64,000 nucleotides of DNA from Pseudorhodoferax soli (lineage in GTDB: Bacteria; Pseudomonadota; Gammaproteobacteria; Burkholderiales; Burkholderiaceae_C). The notes under the pieces are model-generated. The model did not search any database, was not told where the DNA came from, and was given only the letters and a program-made list of their open reading frames with translations. The stretch is from assembly GCF_003337555.1 (NCBI RefSeq), contig NZ_QPJK01000003.1, positions 302,115 to 366,114 on the forward strand, given 5' to 3'. Shown here piece after piece: positions 1 through 11,815 of the stretch. The position numbers and the translations under genes are program-made. The stretch's first letter is position 1. Every line of letters begins with the position of its first letter.

Positions 1-2
1 CG

Positions 3-2983
<2,981 letters not shown>

Positions 2984-2991
2984 TCCCCGGC

Positions 2992-3282
2992 ATGGACCCT
3001 GCCGCCGTTCTGCAATTGCTGGCGCAACACAAGCGTGTGATGGCCGATCGCTTCGGCGTCCTCGATCTGGCCCTGTTCGGCTCGGTCGCGCGTGGCCAGG
3101 CATCGGAGCACAGCGATATCGACCTGCTCGTGCGTTTCGACGGCCCGGCCACATCGGAACGCTACTTCGGCCTGATGTTCTATCTGGAAGACATGCTGGG
3201 CCGCCCCGTCGACCTGGTGACCGACAAGGCCTTGCGCCAGGAGTTGCGCCCGCACATCGAACGCGATGCCATCCATGTCTGA
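2992..3282 (+). CDS. MntA-type nucleotidyltransferase antitoxin
   Basis: A 96-residue minimal nucleotidyltransferase. It carries the motif GSVARG followed by SDIDL (G30-S31, D42, D44), with a further acidic residue at D74 (RPVDLV), the pattern of the MNT/MntA family. In characterised MntA-HepT pairs this protein neutralises the HepT RNase by adding AMP to a tyrosine near the HepT active site. The next gene overlaps it by 17 bases and is a HepT homologue, so the two form a type VII toxin-antitoxin pair. The ATG eight bases after the ligA stop was chosen because it gives the usual family length; the frame runs on upstream through ligA only by chance. Confidence 0.85.
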   Translation: MDPAAVLQLLAQHKRVMADRFGVLDLALFGSVARGQASEHSDIDLLVRFDGPATSERYFGLMFYLEDMLGRPVDLVTDKALRQELRPHIERDAIHV

Positions 3283-3637
3283 GCCCACCGCGCCGCGGGA
3301 GTGGCGCTTCTATATCGATGACATGCTGCAGTTCTGCGAGAGGGTGCAGAGCTACACCGCAGGCATCGCGCAAGATGCCTTCGTCGCCGAGGCGATGCGC
3401 TACGACGCCACGGTGCGTAACCTTGAACTGCTGGGCGACGCCGCCATGCGCATTCCGGAAGCCGTGCGCGCGGCCCATCCCGAGGTGCCCTGGCGCTTGA
3501 TCGTGGCAACGCGCAACCGGCTCATCCACGGTTACCTGGGCATCGACAACGACATTCTGTGGAGCCTCATCCATGTCGAGGTGCCACGGCTTGCCCTTCA
3601 ACTGCGCACGTTACGCGACCAGCCTGAATCTCCATGA
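3266..3637 (+). CDS. HepT-type ribonuclease toxin (DUF86 family)
   Basis: A 123-residue all-helical protein of the HepT/DUF86 family. It keeps the HEPN catalytic motif R-X4-H-X-Y as RNRLIHGY (R83, H88, Y90), which forms the RNase site in the family, so the toxin looks intact. Y90 would be the residue modified by the partner nucleotidyltransferase in known pairs. It overlaps the antitoxin gene by 17 bases, and its stop overlaps the deformylase start (ATGA), so it sits within a ligA-to-def transcription unit. A second ATG three codons in (MSEPT) is an equally plausible start. Confidence 0.85.
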   Translation: MPSMSEPTAPREWRFYIDDMLQFCERVQSYTAGIAQDAFVAEAMRYDATVRNLELLGDAAMRIPEAVRAAHPEVPWRLIVATRNRLIHGYLGIDNDILWSLIHVEVPRLALQLRTLRDQPESP

Positions 3638-4179
3638 CCGTCCGCGACATCCTCAAGATGGGCGACCCGCGCCTGCTGCGCGTCGCCCAGCCCGTGCCCG
3701 CCGAGTCCTTCGACTCCGACGCGTTGCACCTGCTGGTCTCCGACCTGTTCGACACCATGCACGCCGTCAACGGTGCGGGCCTGGCGGCGCCGCAGATCGG
3801 CGTCGACCTGCAGCTCGTGATCTTCGGCAGCAACGACCGCAACCCGCGCTACCCGGACCGGCCGCTGGTGCCCATCACCGTGCTGTGCAACCCGGTCATC
3901 ACGCCGCTGTCGGCCGACGAGGAAGAGGACTGGGAAGGCTGCCTGTCCGTGCCCGGCCTGCGCGGCGTGGTGCCGCGCTGGTCCAGGATCCGCTACACCG
4001 GTTTCGACCAGTACGGCGACGCGATCGACCGCACGGTGGAGGGCTTTCATGCGCGCGTGGTCCAGCACGAATGCGACCACCTGATCGGCAAGCTGTACCC
4101 GATGCGCGTGCGCGACTTCACGCGCTTCGGCTTCACCGAAGTGCTGTTCCCCGGCATCGCCGCCAACGAGGACGACTGA
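3634..4179 (+). CDS. def: Peptide deformylase
   Basis: This 181-residue metalloenzyme removes the N-formyl group from nascent proteins. All three family motifs are present: [10 protein letters not shown] (residues 47-56), EGCLS with metal-ligand C103, and HECDH (H145, E146, H149). It starts in the ATGA overlap with the hepT stop and is the last gene of this run. Housekeeping def usually sits beside fmt; this copy does not, so it may be a second, paralogous deformylase. That last point is inference from context. Confidence 0.93.
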   Translation: MTVRDILKMGDPRLLRVAQPVPAESFDSDALHLLVSDLFDTMHAVNGAGLAAPQIGVDLQLVIFGSNDRNPRYPDRPLVPITVLCNPVITPLSADEEEDWEGCLSVPGLRGVVPRWSRIRYTGFDQYGDAIDRTVEGFHARVVQHECDHLIGKLYPMRVRDFTRFGFTEVLFPGIAANEDD

Positions 4180-4324
4180 GCATCGCTGCCTGAGGCGGGG
4201 CGCCGCAACGGCGCTCCCTGGGTCGAGGTCACGGCCGCGTCACGCGCGCGGCATACGCTGGCACGGTGCGCATCCGCGGCGACAAGCCGCGCCGCGCGCG
4301 CCGTCCACACCTCACACGACAGCC

Positions 4325-6565
4325 ATGACCTCACGACGCAGTTTCCTGCGCGGCAGTGCCCACGCGGGCATCGCCGCCGCAACCTACGCAGCCTTTCCGC
4401 CGGCAATCCAGCGGGCGCTGGCCATCCCCGCCCACAACGCGACCGGCACCATCCGCGATGTCGAGCACGTGGTGATCCTGATGCAGGAGAACCGTGCGTT
4501 CGACCACTACTTCGGCACGCTGGCCGGTGTGCGCGGCTTCGGCGACCGCTTCCCGATTCCACTGCCCGAGGGCCGCAACGTCTGGCAGCAGCGCCTGGCC
4601 AACGGCAATGTAGTCATGCCCTTCCACCTGGACGGCAGCCGGGGCAACGCGCAGCGCGCCAATGGCACGCCGCACGACTGGAACGACAGCCAGCAGGCCT
4701 GGGACAACGGCCGCATGGACCAGTGGCCGCGCTACAAGAACCAGATCTCCATGGGCTACTTCAAGGAAGCCGAGATTCCCTTCCCGTTCGCGCTGGCCAA
4801 TGCCTTCACGCTCTGCGATGCCTACCACTGCGCCATGCACACGGGCACGGATGCCAACCGCGCGTTCTTCCTGACGGGCACCAACGGCGCGGTGCCGACC
4901 GGCACGGCCTTCGTCTCCAACGAGTGGGACTGGCTCGATGGCCGCGCCAGCGCCGTCAACACGGGCTACACCTGGACCACTTATGCCGAGCGCCTGGAGG
5001 CGGCCGGCGTCAGCTGGATCAGCTACCAGAACATGCCCGACGAGTGGGGCGACAACATGCTGGGCGCGTTCCGCCAGTTCCGCCGCGCCAACCAGGCTTC
5101 GGGCTATCCCGTGTCCAGTGGCGGCGCACCGAACAGCGCCTACAGCAACTCTGGCCAGGCCCTGCCGTACCACGCCTACGACGCACCCACGGACAACGCG
5201 AACAACCCGCTCTACAAGGGCATCGCCAACACCTTGCCCGGCACCTCGCCCGAGAACTACCTGGACGCCTTCAAGCGCGACATCCGCGAAGGCAAGCTGC
5301 CCGCCGTGTCCTGGATGAACGCGCCCTCGGCCTACTGCGAGCACCCCGGCCCCTCGAGTCCGGTGCAGGGCGCCTGGTTCCTGCAAGAGGTGCTGGACGC
5401 GCTGACGGCCAACCCCGACGTCTGGAGCAAGACCGTGCTGATCGTCAACTTCGACGAGAACGACGGCTACTTCGATCACGTACCTTCGCCCTCGGCGCCG
5501 TCGCCGGACGGCAAGGGCGGCTATGCCGGCAAGACCACGCTGGCCCAGGCCGACCTGGCGGCCGAGTACTACACGCACGGCAGGCCGCTCGGAAGCACCA
5601 GCCAGCCGGCAGCCGACGGCCGCGTCTACGGCCCGGGCCCGCGCGTGCCCATGTACGTGATCTCGCCGTGGAGCCGCGGTGGCTGGGTCAACTCGCAGGT
5701 GTTCGACCACACCTCGGTGATCCGCTTCCTGGAGGCGCGCTTCGGTGTGGCCGAGCCCAACATCGGCCCGTTCCGCCGCGCCGTGTGCGGCGACCTGACC
5801 AGCGCCTTCAATTTCGCCACGCCCAACAGTGAAGCGCTGCCCGTGTTGCAGGGCCGCAAGAGCCGCGGCGAGGCGGATGCGTTGCGCACGGCCCAGCAGC
5901 GGCTCGCGCAAATCGCGCCACCGGCCGCGCCGCAATTGCCGGTGCAGGCCGGCGGCACGCGCCCCTCGCGCGCGCTGCCCTACGAGCTGGCGACGATCTG
6001 CGCGGTGCAGCCCGGCGCCACCATGGCGGCCGTGCGCGTGGCGCTGGACTTCGCCAACACGGGTCGCCAGGCCGCCGTGTTCCATGTCTACGACCGCAAG
6101 GACCTGGCGGCCGTGCCGCGCCGCTACATGGTCGAACCCGGCAAGACGCTGTCGGACCTGTGGACGCCGGCCGTGGGCGGTGCCTACGACCTGTGGGTGC
6201 TGGGCCCCAACGGCTACCACCGCCATTTCACGGGCAGCGCGCTGCGGGCGATCGCAGCCGGCCAGCCGCGGCCCGACGTGCAGGTGCGCTGCGACGCCGC
6301 CACGGGCGAGCTCGTGCTGCGCCTAGTCAACGCTGGCGCGGCGCCATGCACCTTCAGCCTGGCCGCCAATGCCTACCAGCCGCTGACGCAAAGCCACGCG
6401 CTGGCGCCGCGCAGCGAACTCTCCGTGCGCCTGCCGGTGGCCGGCAACGGCTACTGGTACGACTTCAGCGCCACGGTGTCGGGCCAGCCCGACTACCTGC
6501 GGCGTTTCGCCGGCCGTGTCGAGACCGGCCGCCACACGGTCAGCGATCCCGCGCTGGGCCAATGA
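4325..6565 (+). CDS. Phosphocholine-specific phospholipase C, Tat-exported
   Basis: A 746-residue secreted phosphoesterase of the acid phosphatase/phospholipase C superfamily. The N-terminus has a twin-arginine signal (SRRSFLRG) followed by a weakly hydrophobic stretch and an alanine-rich cleavage region near residue 34. The catalytic domain opens with VEHVVILMQENRAFDHYFG, whose E and N are the family's metal-site residues, and contains the NFDENDGYFDHV metal-binding segment. From about residue 535 two short beta-rich repeats follow, as in bacterial phosphatidylcholine phospholipases C. It would hydrolyse phosphatidylcholine to diacylglycerol and phosphocholine outside the cytoplasm. The last codon overlaps a possible start of the next gene. 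Confidence 0.92.
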   Translation: MTSRRSFLRGSAHAGIAAATYAAFPPAIQRALAIPAHNATGTIRDVEHVVILMQENRAFDHYFGTLAGVRGFGDRFPIPLPEGRNVWQQRLANGNVVMPFHLDGSRGNAQRANGTPHDWNDSQQAWDNGRMDQWPRYKNQISMGYFKEAEIPFPFALANAFTLCDAYHCAMHTGTDANRAFFLTGTNGAVPTGTAFVSNEWDWLDGRASAVNTGYTWTTYAERLEAAGVSWISYQNMPDEWGDNMLGAFRQFRRANQASGYPVSSGGAPNSAYSNSGQALPYHAYDAPTDNANNPLYKGIANTLPGTSPENYLDAFKRDIREGKLPAVSWMNAPSAYCEHPGPSSPVQGAWFLQEVLDALTANPDVWSKTVLIVNFDENDGYFDHVPSPSAPSPDGKGGYAGKTTLAQADLAAEYYTHGRPLGSTSQPAADGRVYGPGPRVPMYVISPWSRGGWVNSQVFDHTSVIRFLEARFGVAEPNIGPFRRAVCGDLTSAFNFATPNSEALPVLQGRKSRGEADALRTAQQRLAQIAPPAAPQLPVQAGGTRPSRALPYELATICAVQPGATMAAVRVALDFANTGRQAAVFHVYDRKDLAAVPRRYMVEPGKTLSDLWTPAVGGAYDLWVLGPNGYHRHFTGSALRAIAAGQPRPDVQVRCDAATGELVLRLVNAGAAPCTFSLAANAYQPLTQSHALAPRSELSVRLPVAGNGYWYDFSATVSGQPDYLRRFAGRVETGRHTVSDPALGQ

Positions 6566-6585
6566 ACCCACTTCAGAGAAAGAAC

Positions 6586-7158
6586 ATGCATTCCATCCTT
6601 CGCGGCGTGATCGCCGGCACGGCCCTCGCGCTGTGCGCTTCCTTCGCCTCGGCCGCCGTGCTGAGCTTCGACGACATCGTGGGCGCCAACGGCTATGCCG
6701 CCGTGCCCACCAACTATGGCGGGCTGGACTGGTCGGGCAGCAGCTGGTCGGCCTTCACGGCGCCCGAGGCCCCGTACACGGCGCACTCCGGCGATGGCCG
6801 CATCGCCATGGGCTGGGACGGCACGGATGCCACCAGCACCATCCGCTTCATCGCGCCGACGGTGTTCGACGGTGCCTGGTTCGCCGGCTACGGCGAGGCC
6901 AGCGTGCGCTTCGACCTGTACCTGGCCGGCGCGCTGGTCGGCAGCTCCGACACGCTGGGCCTGTCGGCGACGCCAGCGTTCCTGGCGAGCGGCTGGACCG
7001 GTGCGGTCGATGCCGTGGTGGTGTCCAGCAACCTGCACGCGTTCTACGTGATGGACGACTTCAGCTTCCAGGATGCGAGCGAAGTGCCAGAGCCCGCCAC
7101 GCTGGCCCTGGTGCTGGCCGGCCTGGGCCTGGCCGGCGTGGCACGTCGTCGCGGCTGA
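6586..7158 (+). CDS. PEP-CTERM sorted exported protein
   Basis: A 190-residue secreted protein of unknown function. It has an N-terminal signal peptide (hydrophobic core GTALALCASFASA) and a textbook PEP-CTERM tail: VPEPATLALVLAGLGLAGVA followed by RRRG. The family's exosortase recognises this tail and anchors or releases the protein at the cell surface. The middle is rich in Ser, Gly, Trp and Tyr. The start at 6586 is preferred because GAGAAAG lies at a good distance upstream; an in-frame ATG at 6562 overlaps the phospholipase stop but has no Shine-Dalgarno sequence. Adjacency to the phospholipase suggests co-transcription. No exosortase gene is in the window. Confidence 0.82.
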   Translation: MHSILRGVIAGTALALCASFASAAVLSFDDIVGANGYAAVPTNYGGLDWSGSSWSAFTAPEAPYTAHSGDGRIAMGWDGTDATSTIRFIAPTVFDGAWFAGYGEASVRFDLYLAGALVGSSDTLGLSATPAFLASGWTGAVDAVVVSSNLHAFYVMDDFSFQDASEVPEPATLALVLAGLGLAGVARRRG

Positions 7159-7186
7159 GCAGCTCTGAACGCGACGAGGGGGCCGC

Positions 7187-8113
7187 TCAGCCCTTGGTGA
7201 TCCCCACGTCGGGCAACTGCGGACGGTTCGCGAGGGCCTTGTTCATGATGGTTTCCACATGCGCCTTGTCCGCCGCCGGCAGCTCCAGCCGCGGCGGGCG
7301 GGTGCGGAAGGTGCCGCGGCCCATGATGTGCTCGCACAGCTTGATGCACTGCACCAGGTCGGGCCGCGCATCGAGGTGCAGCAACGGCATGAACCACTCG
7401 TACAGCGGCATCAGCTCGTCGAAGCGCTTCGCCTTGGCCAGGCGGAACAGGGTCTCGCCCTCCTTGGGGAAGGCGTTGGACATGCCCGAGACCCAGCCGA
7501 CGGCGCCCATCGCCACGCTCTCGACCACCACGTCGTCCAGGCCGGCGAACAGCACGAAGCGGTCGCCGACCATGTTGCGCGTGTCGATGAAGCGGCGCGT
7601 GTCGCCCGAGCTGTCCTTGAAGCAGACGATGGTCTCGCAGTCGGCCAGCGTGGCCAGGATGTCCGGCGTCACGTCGTTCTTGTAGATCGGCGGGTTGTTG
7701 TAGACCATCACCGGCAAGTCCGTGGCCTTGGACACGGTGCGAAAGTGCGCCGCCGTCTCGTGCGGCTTGGACGAGTAGAGCAGGGCCGGCATGACCATGA
7801 TGCCGTCCACGCCGATGCGCGCGGCCTCCTTGGCGGTCTCCACGGCAAAGGCCGTGGTGAACTCGGCGATGCCGCAGATCACGGGCACGCGGCCCTTGGC
7901 CACGGCGCGGCCGGCTTCCATGATGGCGATCTTCTCCTTGGTGGAGAGCGAGCAGTTCTCGCCCACCGTGCCGCAGACGATCAGGCCGGAAACGCCGTCG
8001 GTGATCAGCGCGTCCATCACCTTGGCGGTGGCGTCCACGTCGACCGACATGTCTTCGCGGAACTGGGTGGTGACGGCGGGGAACACGCCCTGCCAATTGA
8101 CTTTGGGGCTCAT
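7187..8113 (-). CDS. Dihydrodipicolinate synthase (DapA)-family aldolase/lyase
   Basis: A 308-residue TIM-barrel class I lyase. The Schiff-base lysine is in the CFKDSSGD segment, the barrel tyrosine in MVYNNPP, and the substrate-binding region in CGTVGENCSL, where housekeeping DapA has a GTTGE motif. It is the last gene of a minus-strand operon with a three-part TRAP transporter. That context argues for catabolism of an imported organic or sugar acid, or a hydroxyproline-type compound, and against lysine synthesis. The substrate cannot be named from sequence. The start follows an AAGAGG-type ribosome binding site. Confidence 0.87.
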   Translation of the reverse strand: MSPKVNWQGVFPAVTTQFREDMSVDVDATAKVMDALITDGVSGLIVCGTVGENCSLSTKEKIAIMEAGRAVAKGRVPVICGIAEFTTAFAVETAKEAARIGVDGIMVMPALLYSSKPHETAAHFRTVSKATDLPVMVYNNPPIYKNDVTPDILATLADCETIVCFKDSSGDTRRFIDTRNMVGDRFVLFAGLDDVVVESVAMGAVGWVSGMSNAFPKEGETLFRLAKAKRFDELMPLYEWFMPLLHLDARPDLVQCIKLCEHIMGRGTFRTRPPRLELPAADKAHVETIMNKALANRPQLPDVGITKG

Positions 8114-8139
8114 GGTTTGCCTCTTGTGGTTGGGATGGA

Positions 8140-9135
8140 TTACAGCTTGGCGCCAGCGGTGCGCAACTCGGCGATGGCAGGCGCCTTGGGCAGCCAGATC
8201 GCATCGAAGGCCTTGATGCTGGCCTCGACATTGGCGGCCGGCTCGGCCTTCATGGCGATGCCGGTCTCCTTGAACTTGGCCAGCAGGCCGGGCTCGGTGC
8301 CCGCGATCTCGGCGATCTGCGCGTCCAGCGACTTGGCGACCTGTTCGCGGATCAGCTCCTTGTCCTTGTCGGGCAGCGACGCCCAGACGCGGCCCGACAC
8401 CAGCGGCGCGAACGGCATGAACAGCGCGTTCATCTGCAGGATCACCTTGGACACCTTGTCGAAGCGCGCATTCCACGAGAACTCGATGTCGGCCTCCAGC
8501 GCATCGACCTGGCCGTTGGCCATGGCGTCGAACACCTGGGGCGTGGGGATCGGCGTGGGTGCGGCGCCCATGGATTGGTAGAAGTCGCGGTAGACCGGGG
8601 TGGGGTTGATGCGCAGCTTGAGGCCCTTGAGGTCGGCCGAGCTGGCGAGGTCCTTGGTCGAGAACACCGAGCGCATGCCCGTGATGCCCCAGCCCAGGCC
8701 GATGCAGCCGGTCTCGCGCGGCAGCACCTCGAGCAGCTTGAGGGCGGCGGGCGTCTTGACCAGCTGGGCCACGGCGGCGGTCGAGCGCACCAGGTAGGGC
8801 GCGTTGATCGCTGCCACCGTGGCCACGCGCGAGCCGAGCTCGGCGGCCTGGATCCAGCCCATGTCGAGCGCGCCGGATTGCAGCTGCTGCATCATGGCGG
8901 ACTCGTTGCCGAGCTGGCCCGAGTGGAACACCGTGGCCGACAGGCGCCCGCCGGTCTCCTTCTTGAGCGTCTCGCCAAAGGCCACGGCGGCGCGGTTCCA
9001 CGAGTGGCCGGCCGGCGTGATGAGGCCGATGCGGAACTCCTTGGTTTGGGCGCGCAGCAGGGGGCTGAAGGCGAGCGAGGCGGCAGCGGCACTGCCGGCG
9101 ACGAAGGAACGGCGGGAGATCTGACGAAGAGTCAT
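8140..9135 (-). CDS. TRAP transporter periplasmic substrate-binding protein (DctP family)
   Basis: A 331-residue extracytoplasmic solute receptor. The N-terminus carries a twin-arginine-type signal (SRRSFVAGSAAAASLAFSP), so it may be exported folded. The mature part has DctP hallmarks: GxGxxGMRSVFSTKDL, then DLKGLKLRINPTPVYRDF, in which the family's carboxylate-binding arginine lies. It hands an organic acid to the membrane subunits encoded just upstream in the same operon. The ATG at 9135 gives the normal signal-peptide length. Ligand unknown; the neighbouring DapA-family enzyme suggests an oxo- or hydroxy-acid. Confidence 0.9.
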   Translation of the reverse strand: MTLRQISRRSFVAGSAAAASLAFSPLLRAQTKEFRIGLITPAGHSWNRAAVAFGETLKKETGGRLSATVFHSGQLGNESAMMQQLQSGALDMGWIQAAELGSRVATVAAINAPYLVRSTAAVAQLVKTPAALKLLEVLPRETGCIGLGWGITGMRSVFSTKDLASSADLKGLKLRINPTPVYRDFYQSMGAAPTPIPTPQVFDAMANGQVDALEADIEFSWNARFDKVSKVILQMNALFMPFAPLVSGRVWASLPDKDKELIREQVAKSLDAQIAEIAGTEPGLLAKFKETGIAMKAEPAANVEASIKAFDAIWLPKAPAIAELRTAGAKL

Positions 9136-9158
9136 GGCAAAGGCTCCAGGTGGGAAAG

Positions 9159-10424
9159 TTACTTGAGAAGCCCCAGCGACAGCCAGGGGAAGATCGACAA
9201 CAGCACCAGCGCGACGCAGCAGACCAGGAAGAACGGCAGCGTCACGATGAACATCTTTCCGGGCTTGGCCCCCGTGACCGCGGCGGCGACGAAGAAGCTC
9301 AGCCCCACGGGCGGCGACATCAGGCCCAGCACCAGGTTCACGACCACCACCACGCCGAAGTGGCGCGGGTCGATGCCATAGACCTCGGTGGCGATCGGCA
9401 GCAGGATGGGCACGGTCATGATCAGGCCCGGGATGCCGTCGATCACGGTGCCGATCACGAGCAGGATCACGTTGGAGAGCAGCATGAAGGTGACGGGGTC
9501 CTTGGCCACCGTCTGCACCCAGGCCGCCGTGGCCTGCGGCACCTTGCCGAAGATCAGGATCCACGAGAACACGGCGGCTGCCGCCACGAGGAACAGCACG
9601 ATGGCCGAGTAGATGCCCGAGCGCACCAGCATCTCGGGGATCTGGCTGAAGCGGAACTCCTTGGTGACGTAACGGCCCACCAGCGCCGATGCGACGGCGC
9701 CCACGGCCGCGGCCTCGGTCGGATTGGCCAGTCCCGACAGGATGGAGCCCACGATAACGATGGGAATCAGCAGCGTGGGACTGCACACCGCCACCGATCT
9801 GGCGCGCTGGCGCAGCGTGCGGCGCTCGCTGCGCGGGTACTCGTAGACCAGCCCCATGAGGGCGATGAGCACGAAAAACAGCACCGTGAGCAGGATGCCG
9901 GGCAGGATGCCCGCGATCAGCATGTCGCCCACTGCCACCTGGGCCAGCACGCTGTAGACCACGAACATCACCGAGGGCGGGATGATGGGCCCAAGCATGC
10001 CGCCGTATACCGTGAGGCCGGCCGCGAAGGTCTTGTCGTAGCCCTGCTTTTCCATCTGCGGCACCATGACCTGCGACATGATGGCCACCTGCGCCGTGGC
10101 CGAGCCGATGATGGAGGAGACCAGCGCGTTGGCCAGGATGTTGACGTAGGCCAGCCCTCCCTTGACCGAGCCGATGAAGGCCATGGACAGCTCGACCAAC
10201 CGGCGCGTGATGCCGCCGCCGTTCATGATCTCGCCGATCAGGATGAATAGCGGGATGGCGATCAGGCCGTAGCTGTCCACGCCACCGAACATCTGCATCG
10301 GGAACGACTGGAACAAGAGCGGGTTGCCGCTGTCCCAGATGTAGAACATGCCGGCAAGGCACAGGCAGATGCCGATCGGCACGCCGATGAACATGACGGC
10401 CAGGAAGAAGAGGCTGGTCAGCAT
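9159..10424 (-). CDS. TRAP transporter large permease (DctM family)
   Basis: A 421-residue polytopic inner-membrane protein with about 12 hydrophobic segments, the ion-coupled transport subunit of a TRAP system. DctM-type features include GVPIGICLCLAG at the N-terminus, the conserved IPLFILIGEIMNGGGITRRLV segment, and GGMLGPIIPPSVMFVVY. The ATG at 10424 lies two bases after the dctQ-like stop, so translation is probably coupled. Length is normal for the family. Confidence 0.93.
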   Translation of the reverse strand: MLTSLFFLAVMFIGVPIGICLCLAGMFYIWDSGNPLLFQSFPMQMFGGVDSYGLIAIPLFILIGEIMNGGGITRRLVELSMAFIGSVKGGLAYVNILANALVSSIIGSATAQVAIMSQVMVPQMEKQGYDKTFAAGLTVYGGMLGPIIPPSVMFVVYSVLAQVAVGDMLIAGILPGILLTVLFFVLIALMGLVYEYPRSERRTLRQRARSVAVCSPTLLIPIVIVGSILSGLANPTEAAAVGAVASALVGRYVTKEFRFSQIPEMLVRSGIYSAIVLFLVAAAAVFSWILIFGKVPQATAAWVQTVAKDPVTFMLLSNVILLVIGTVIDGIPGLIMTVPILLPIATEVYGIDPRHFGVVVVVNLVLGLMSPPVGLSFFVAAAVTGAKPGKMFIVTLPFFLVCCVALVLLSIFPWLSLGLLK

Positions 10425-10426
10425 GG

Positions 10427-11047
10427 TCAGTTCACCACGGCTTCGGCGTCCGACACGGGGAAGCCGGCGTGGCGGCGCTTGGGCTGCCAGCCCAGGTCTT
10501 CGACCAGGTTGGCCGCGGCGTGCAGGCTCAGCGTGAACGCGAAGATTGGCAGGATGGTCTGCAGCAGCCAGGTCGGCCAGTTCAAGGTCTGCGTGCGCTC
10601 GGTGTAGAGAAAGTTGAAGGAGGTGCCGGCGAACTCCTTGGCATCGAAACCTGCGCGCGCGATGCCCACCGGGTCCATCCAGATCCAGCACATCCACAGC
10701 ATGGCCAGGCCGAACACCAGCACACCTCCACCGGCGGTGAGCTTGAAGATGCGCGCGGCGCCCGCGCCGAGCTTGTCCGTCAGCAGCGTGACGGCGAAGT
10801 CCATGCGCAGCCGCGTCATGGCCGAGCCGCCGACGAAGGTCAGCCAGACGACGGAATAGACCGCGGCCTCGTCGATCCAGTAGATCGGCATGCCGGTGTA
10901 GCGGGTGGCCACGTTGACGAGGATCAGCGCCATGAGCAGCGCCATCAAGCCGAGGATCAGCCAGCGCTCCAGGCGCAGCACCGCGCTGGAGGCGTCGAGC
11001 ACCAGACTGGACAATCCATTGCGCCGGGGTGGGGCGGGCTGCTGCAT
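10427..11047 (-). CDS. TRAP transporter small permease (DctQ family)
   Basis: A 206-residue protein with four predicted membrane helices, including LILGLMALLMALILVNVATRY and TWLLQTILPIFAFTLSLHAA. This is the small subunit that partners the large TRAP permease. It is first in the operon dctQ-dctM-dctP-dapA-like. The start at 11047 is preceded by AAAGGAA at suitable spacing. A longer in-frame start at 11128 would include the promoter region and is rejected. Confidence 0.85.
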   Translation of the reverse strand: MQQPAPPRRNGLSSLVLDASSAVLRLERWLILGLMALLMALILVNVATRYTGMPIYWIDEAAVYSVVWLTFVGGSAMTRLRMDFAVTLLTDKLGAGAARIFKLTAGGGVLVFGLAMLWMCWIWMDPVGIARAGFDAKEFAGTSFNFLYTERTQTLNWPTWLLQTILPIFAFTLSLHAAANLVEDLGWQPKRRHAGFPVSDAEAVVN

Positions 11048-11073
11048 CTTGGGTATTCCTTTGGAATATTTGA

Positions 11074-11101
11074 AATATATTAGCCGTATGCTAGAGTTCA
11101 A
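11074..11101 (-). promoter_or_regulatory. Candidate promoter of the TRAP/DapA-family operon
   Basis: On the minus strand, TTGAAC (-35, 11096-11101) and TATATT (-10, 11074-11079) are separated by 16 bases. This short AT-rich patch stands out in a GC-rich region and would place the transcript start about 20 bases before the dctQ-like ATG. Read from sequence only. Confidence 0.5.
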
Positions 11102-11115
11102 AGCAAGCTTGATGC

Positions 11116-11133
11116 CACGGAATTTCATCCGTG
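11116..11133. promoter_or_regulatory. Inverted repeat, candidate operator for the divergent GntR regulator
   Basis: The perfect dyad CACGGA-N6-TCCGTG lies between the divergent TRAP operon and the gntR-type gene, about 15 bases beyond the TRAP -35 box and 20 bases before the regulator's start. The position fits autoregulation plus control of the transporter. Which protein binds it is inference. Confidence 0.4.
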
Positions 11134-11152
11134 CTTACCCGGGGAATCGGAA

Positions 11153-11812
11153 GTGACCGTGAAGAAGGCTGCCGCGCCCAAGCGGCGCGATGCCGACCTG
11201 GCCTATGAGGCCATCGAAGCCATGATCTCCACCATGGGGCTACCGCCCGGCAGCCCCATCGTCGAGGCCGAGATCTCCGAGCGCATCGCCATCGGCCGCA
11301 CGCCGGTGCGCGAGGCGTTGATGCGGCTGATGTCCATCGGGCTCATCGTGCAGCAACCGCGCCGCGGCCTGCTGGTCTCGCCGATCGACCTGGCCAACCA
11401 CCTGGACGCGATCCTCACGCGGCGCGTGCTGGAGCGCGTGATCGCCTCGTGCTCGGCACGCCGCGCCAACGCAGTCGAACGCCAGCTGCTGATCGATTGC
11501 GCTGAGCGCATGGTGGCCGCCGCCGCGCGCGACGACCTCAAGGCTTACATGCGCGCCGACCATGATCTGGACGCGGCCAACCACGCCGCCAGCCGCAATG
11601 CGTCGGCCGTCACGGCGGTGGTGCCGCTGGTCACGCAATGCAGGCGCTTCTGGTATGCCTACCAGCATGCCGGCGAGATCAAGGAGGGCGCGCGCTGCCA
11701 CGCGCTGTTGGCCAGCGGCATCGCCAAGGGCAGCGAGGCCGAGGCGGTGCAGGGCGCCGACGCGCTGATGGACTACCTGGAAGCCTTCACGCGGCGCGTG
11801 ATCGACAACTGA
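11153..11812 (+). CDS. GntR-family transcriptional regulator (FCD/FadR subfamily)
   Basis: A 219-residue regulator. The N-terminal winged helix-turn-helix includes ISERIAIGRTPVREALMRL (about residues 42-60), followed by an all-helical FCD ligand-binding domain with metal-binding-type histidines (DHDLDAANH). It is divergent from the TRAP/DapA-family operon, the usual arrangement for a local repressor whose inducer is the transported compound or its breakdown product. The start is GTG, with GGAA just upstream; a second GTG two codons later is possible. Confidence 0.88.
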   Translation: MTVKKAAAPKRRDADLAYEAIEAMISTMGLPPGSPIVEAEISERIAIGRTPVREALMRLMSIGLIVQQPRRGLLVSPIDLANHLDAILTRRVLERVIASCSARRANAVERQLLIDCAERMVAAAARDDLKAYMRADHDLDAANHAASRNASAVTAVVPLVTQCRRFWYAYQHAGEIKEGARCHALLASGIAKGSEAEAVQGADALMDYLEAFTRRVIDN

Positions 11813-11815
11813 AGT

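Noticed and set aside
4331-6226. 631-codon open frame antisense to the phospholipase gene
   Set aside because: Shadow frame with biased composition; the plus strand has clear catalytic motifs and a signal peptide.
7152-7192. Inverted repeat GGCTGAGC/GCTCAGCC between the PEP-CTERM and DapA-family genes
   Set aside because: The arms coincide with the two convergent stop regions, the loop is long and no T tract follows, so a terminator call is not supported.
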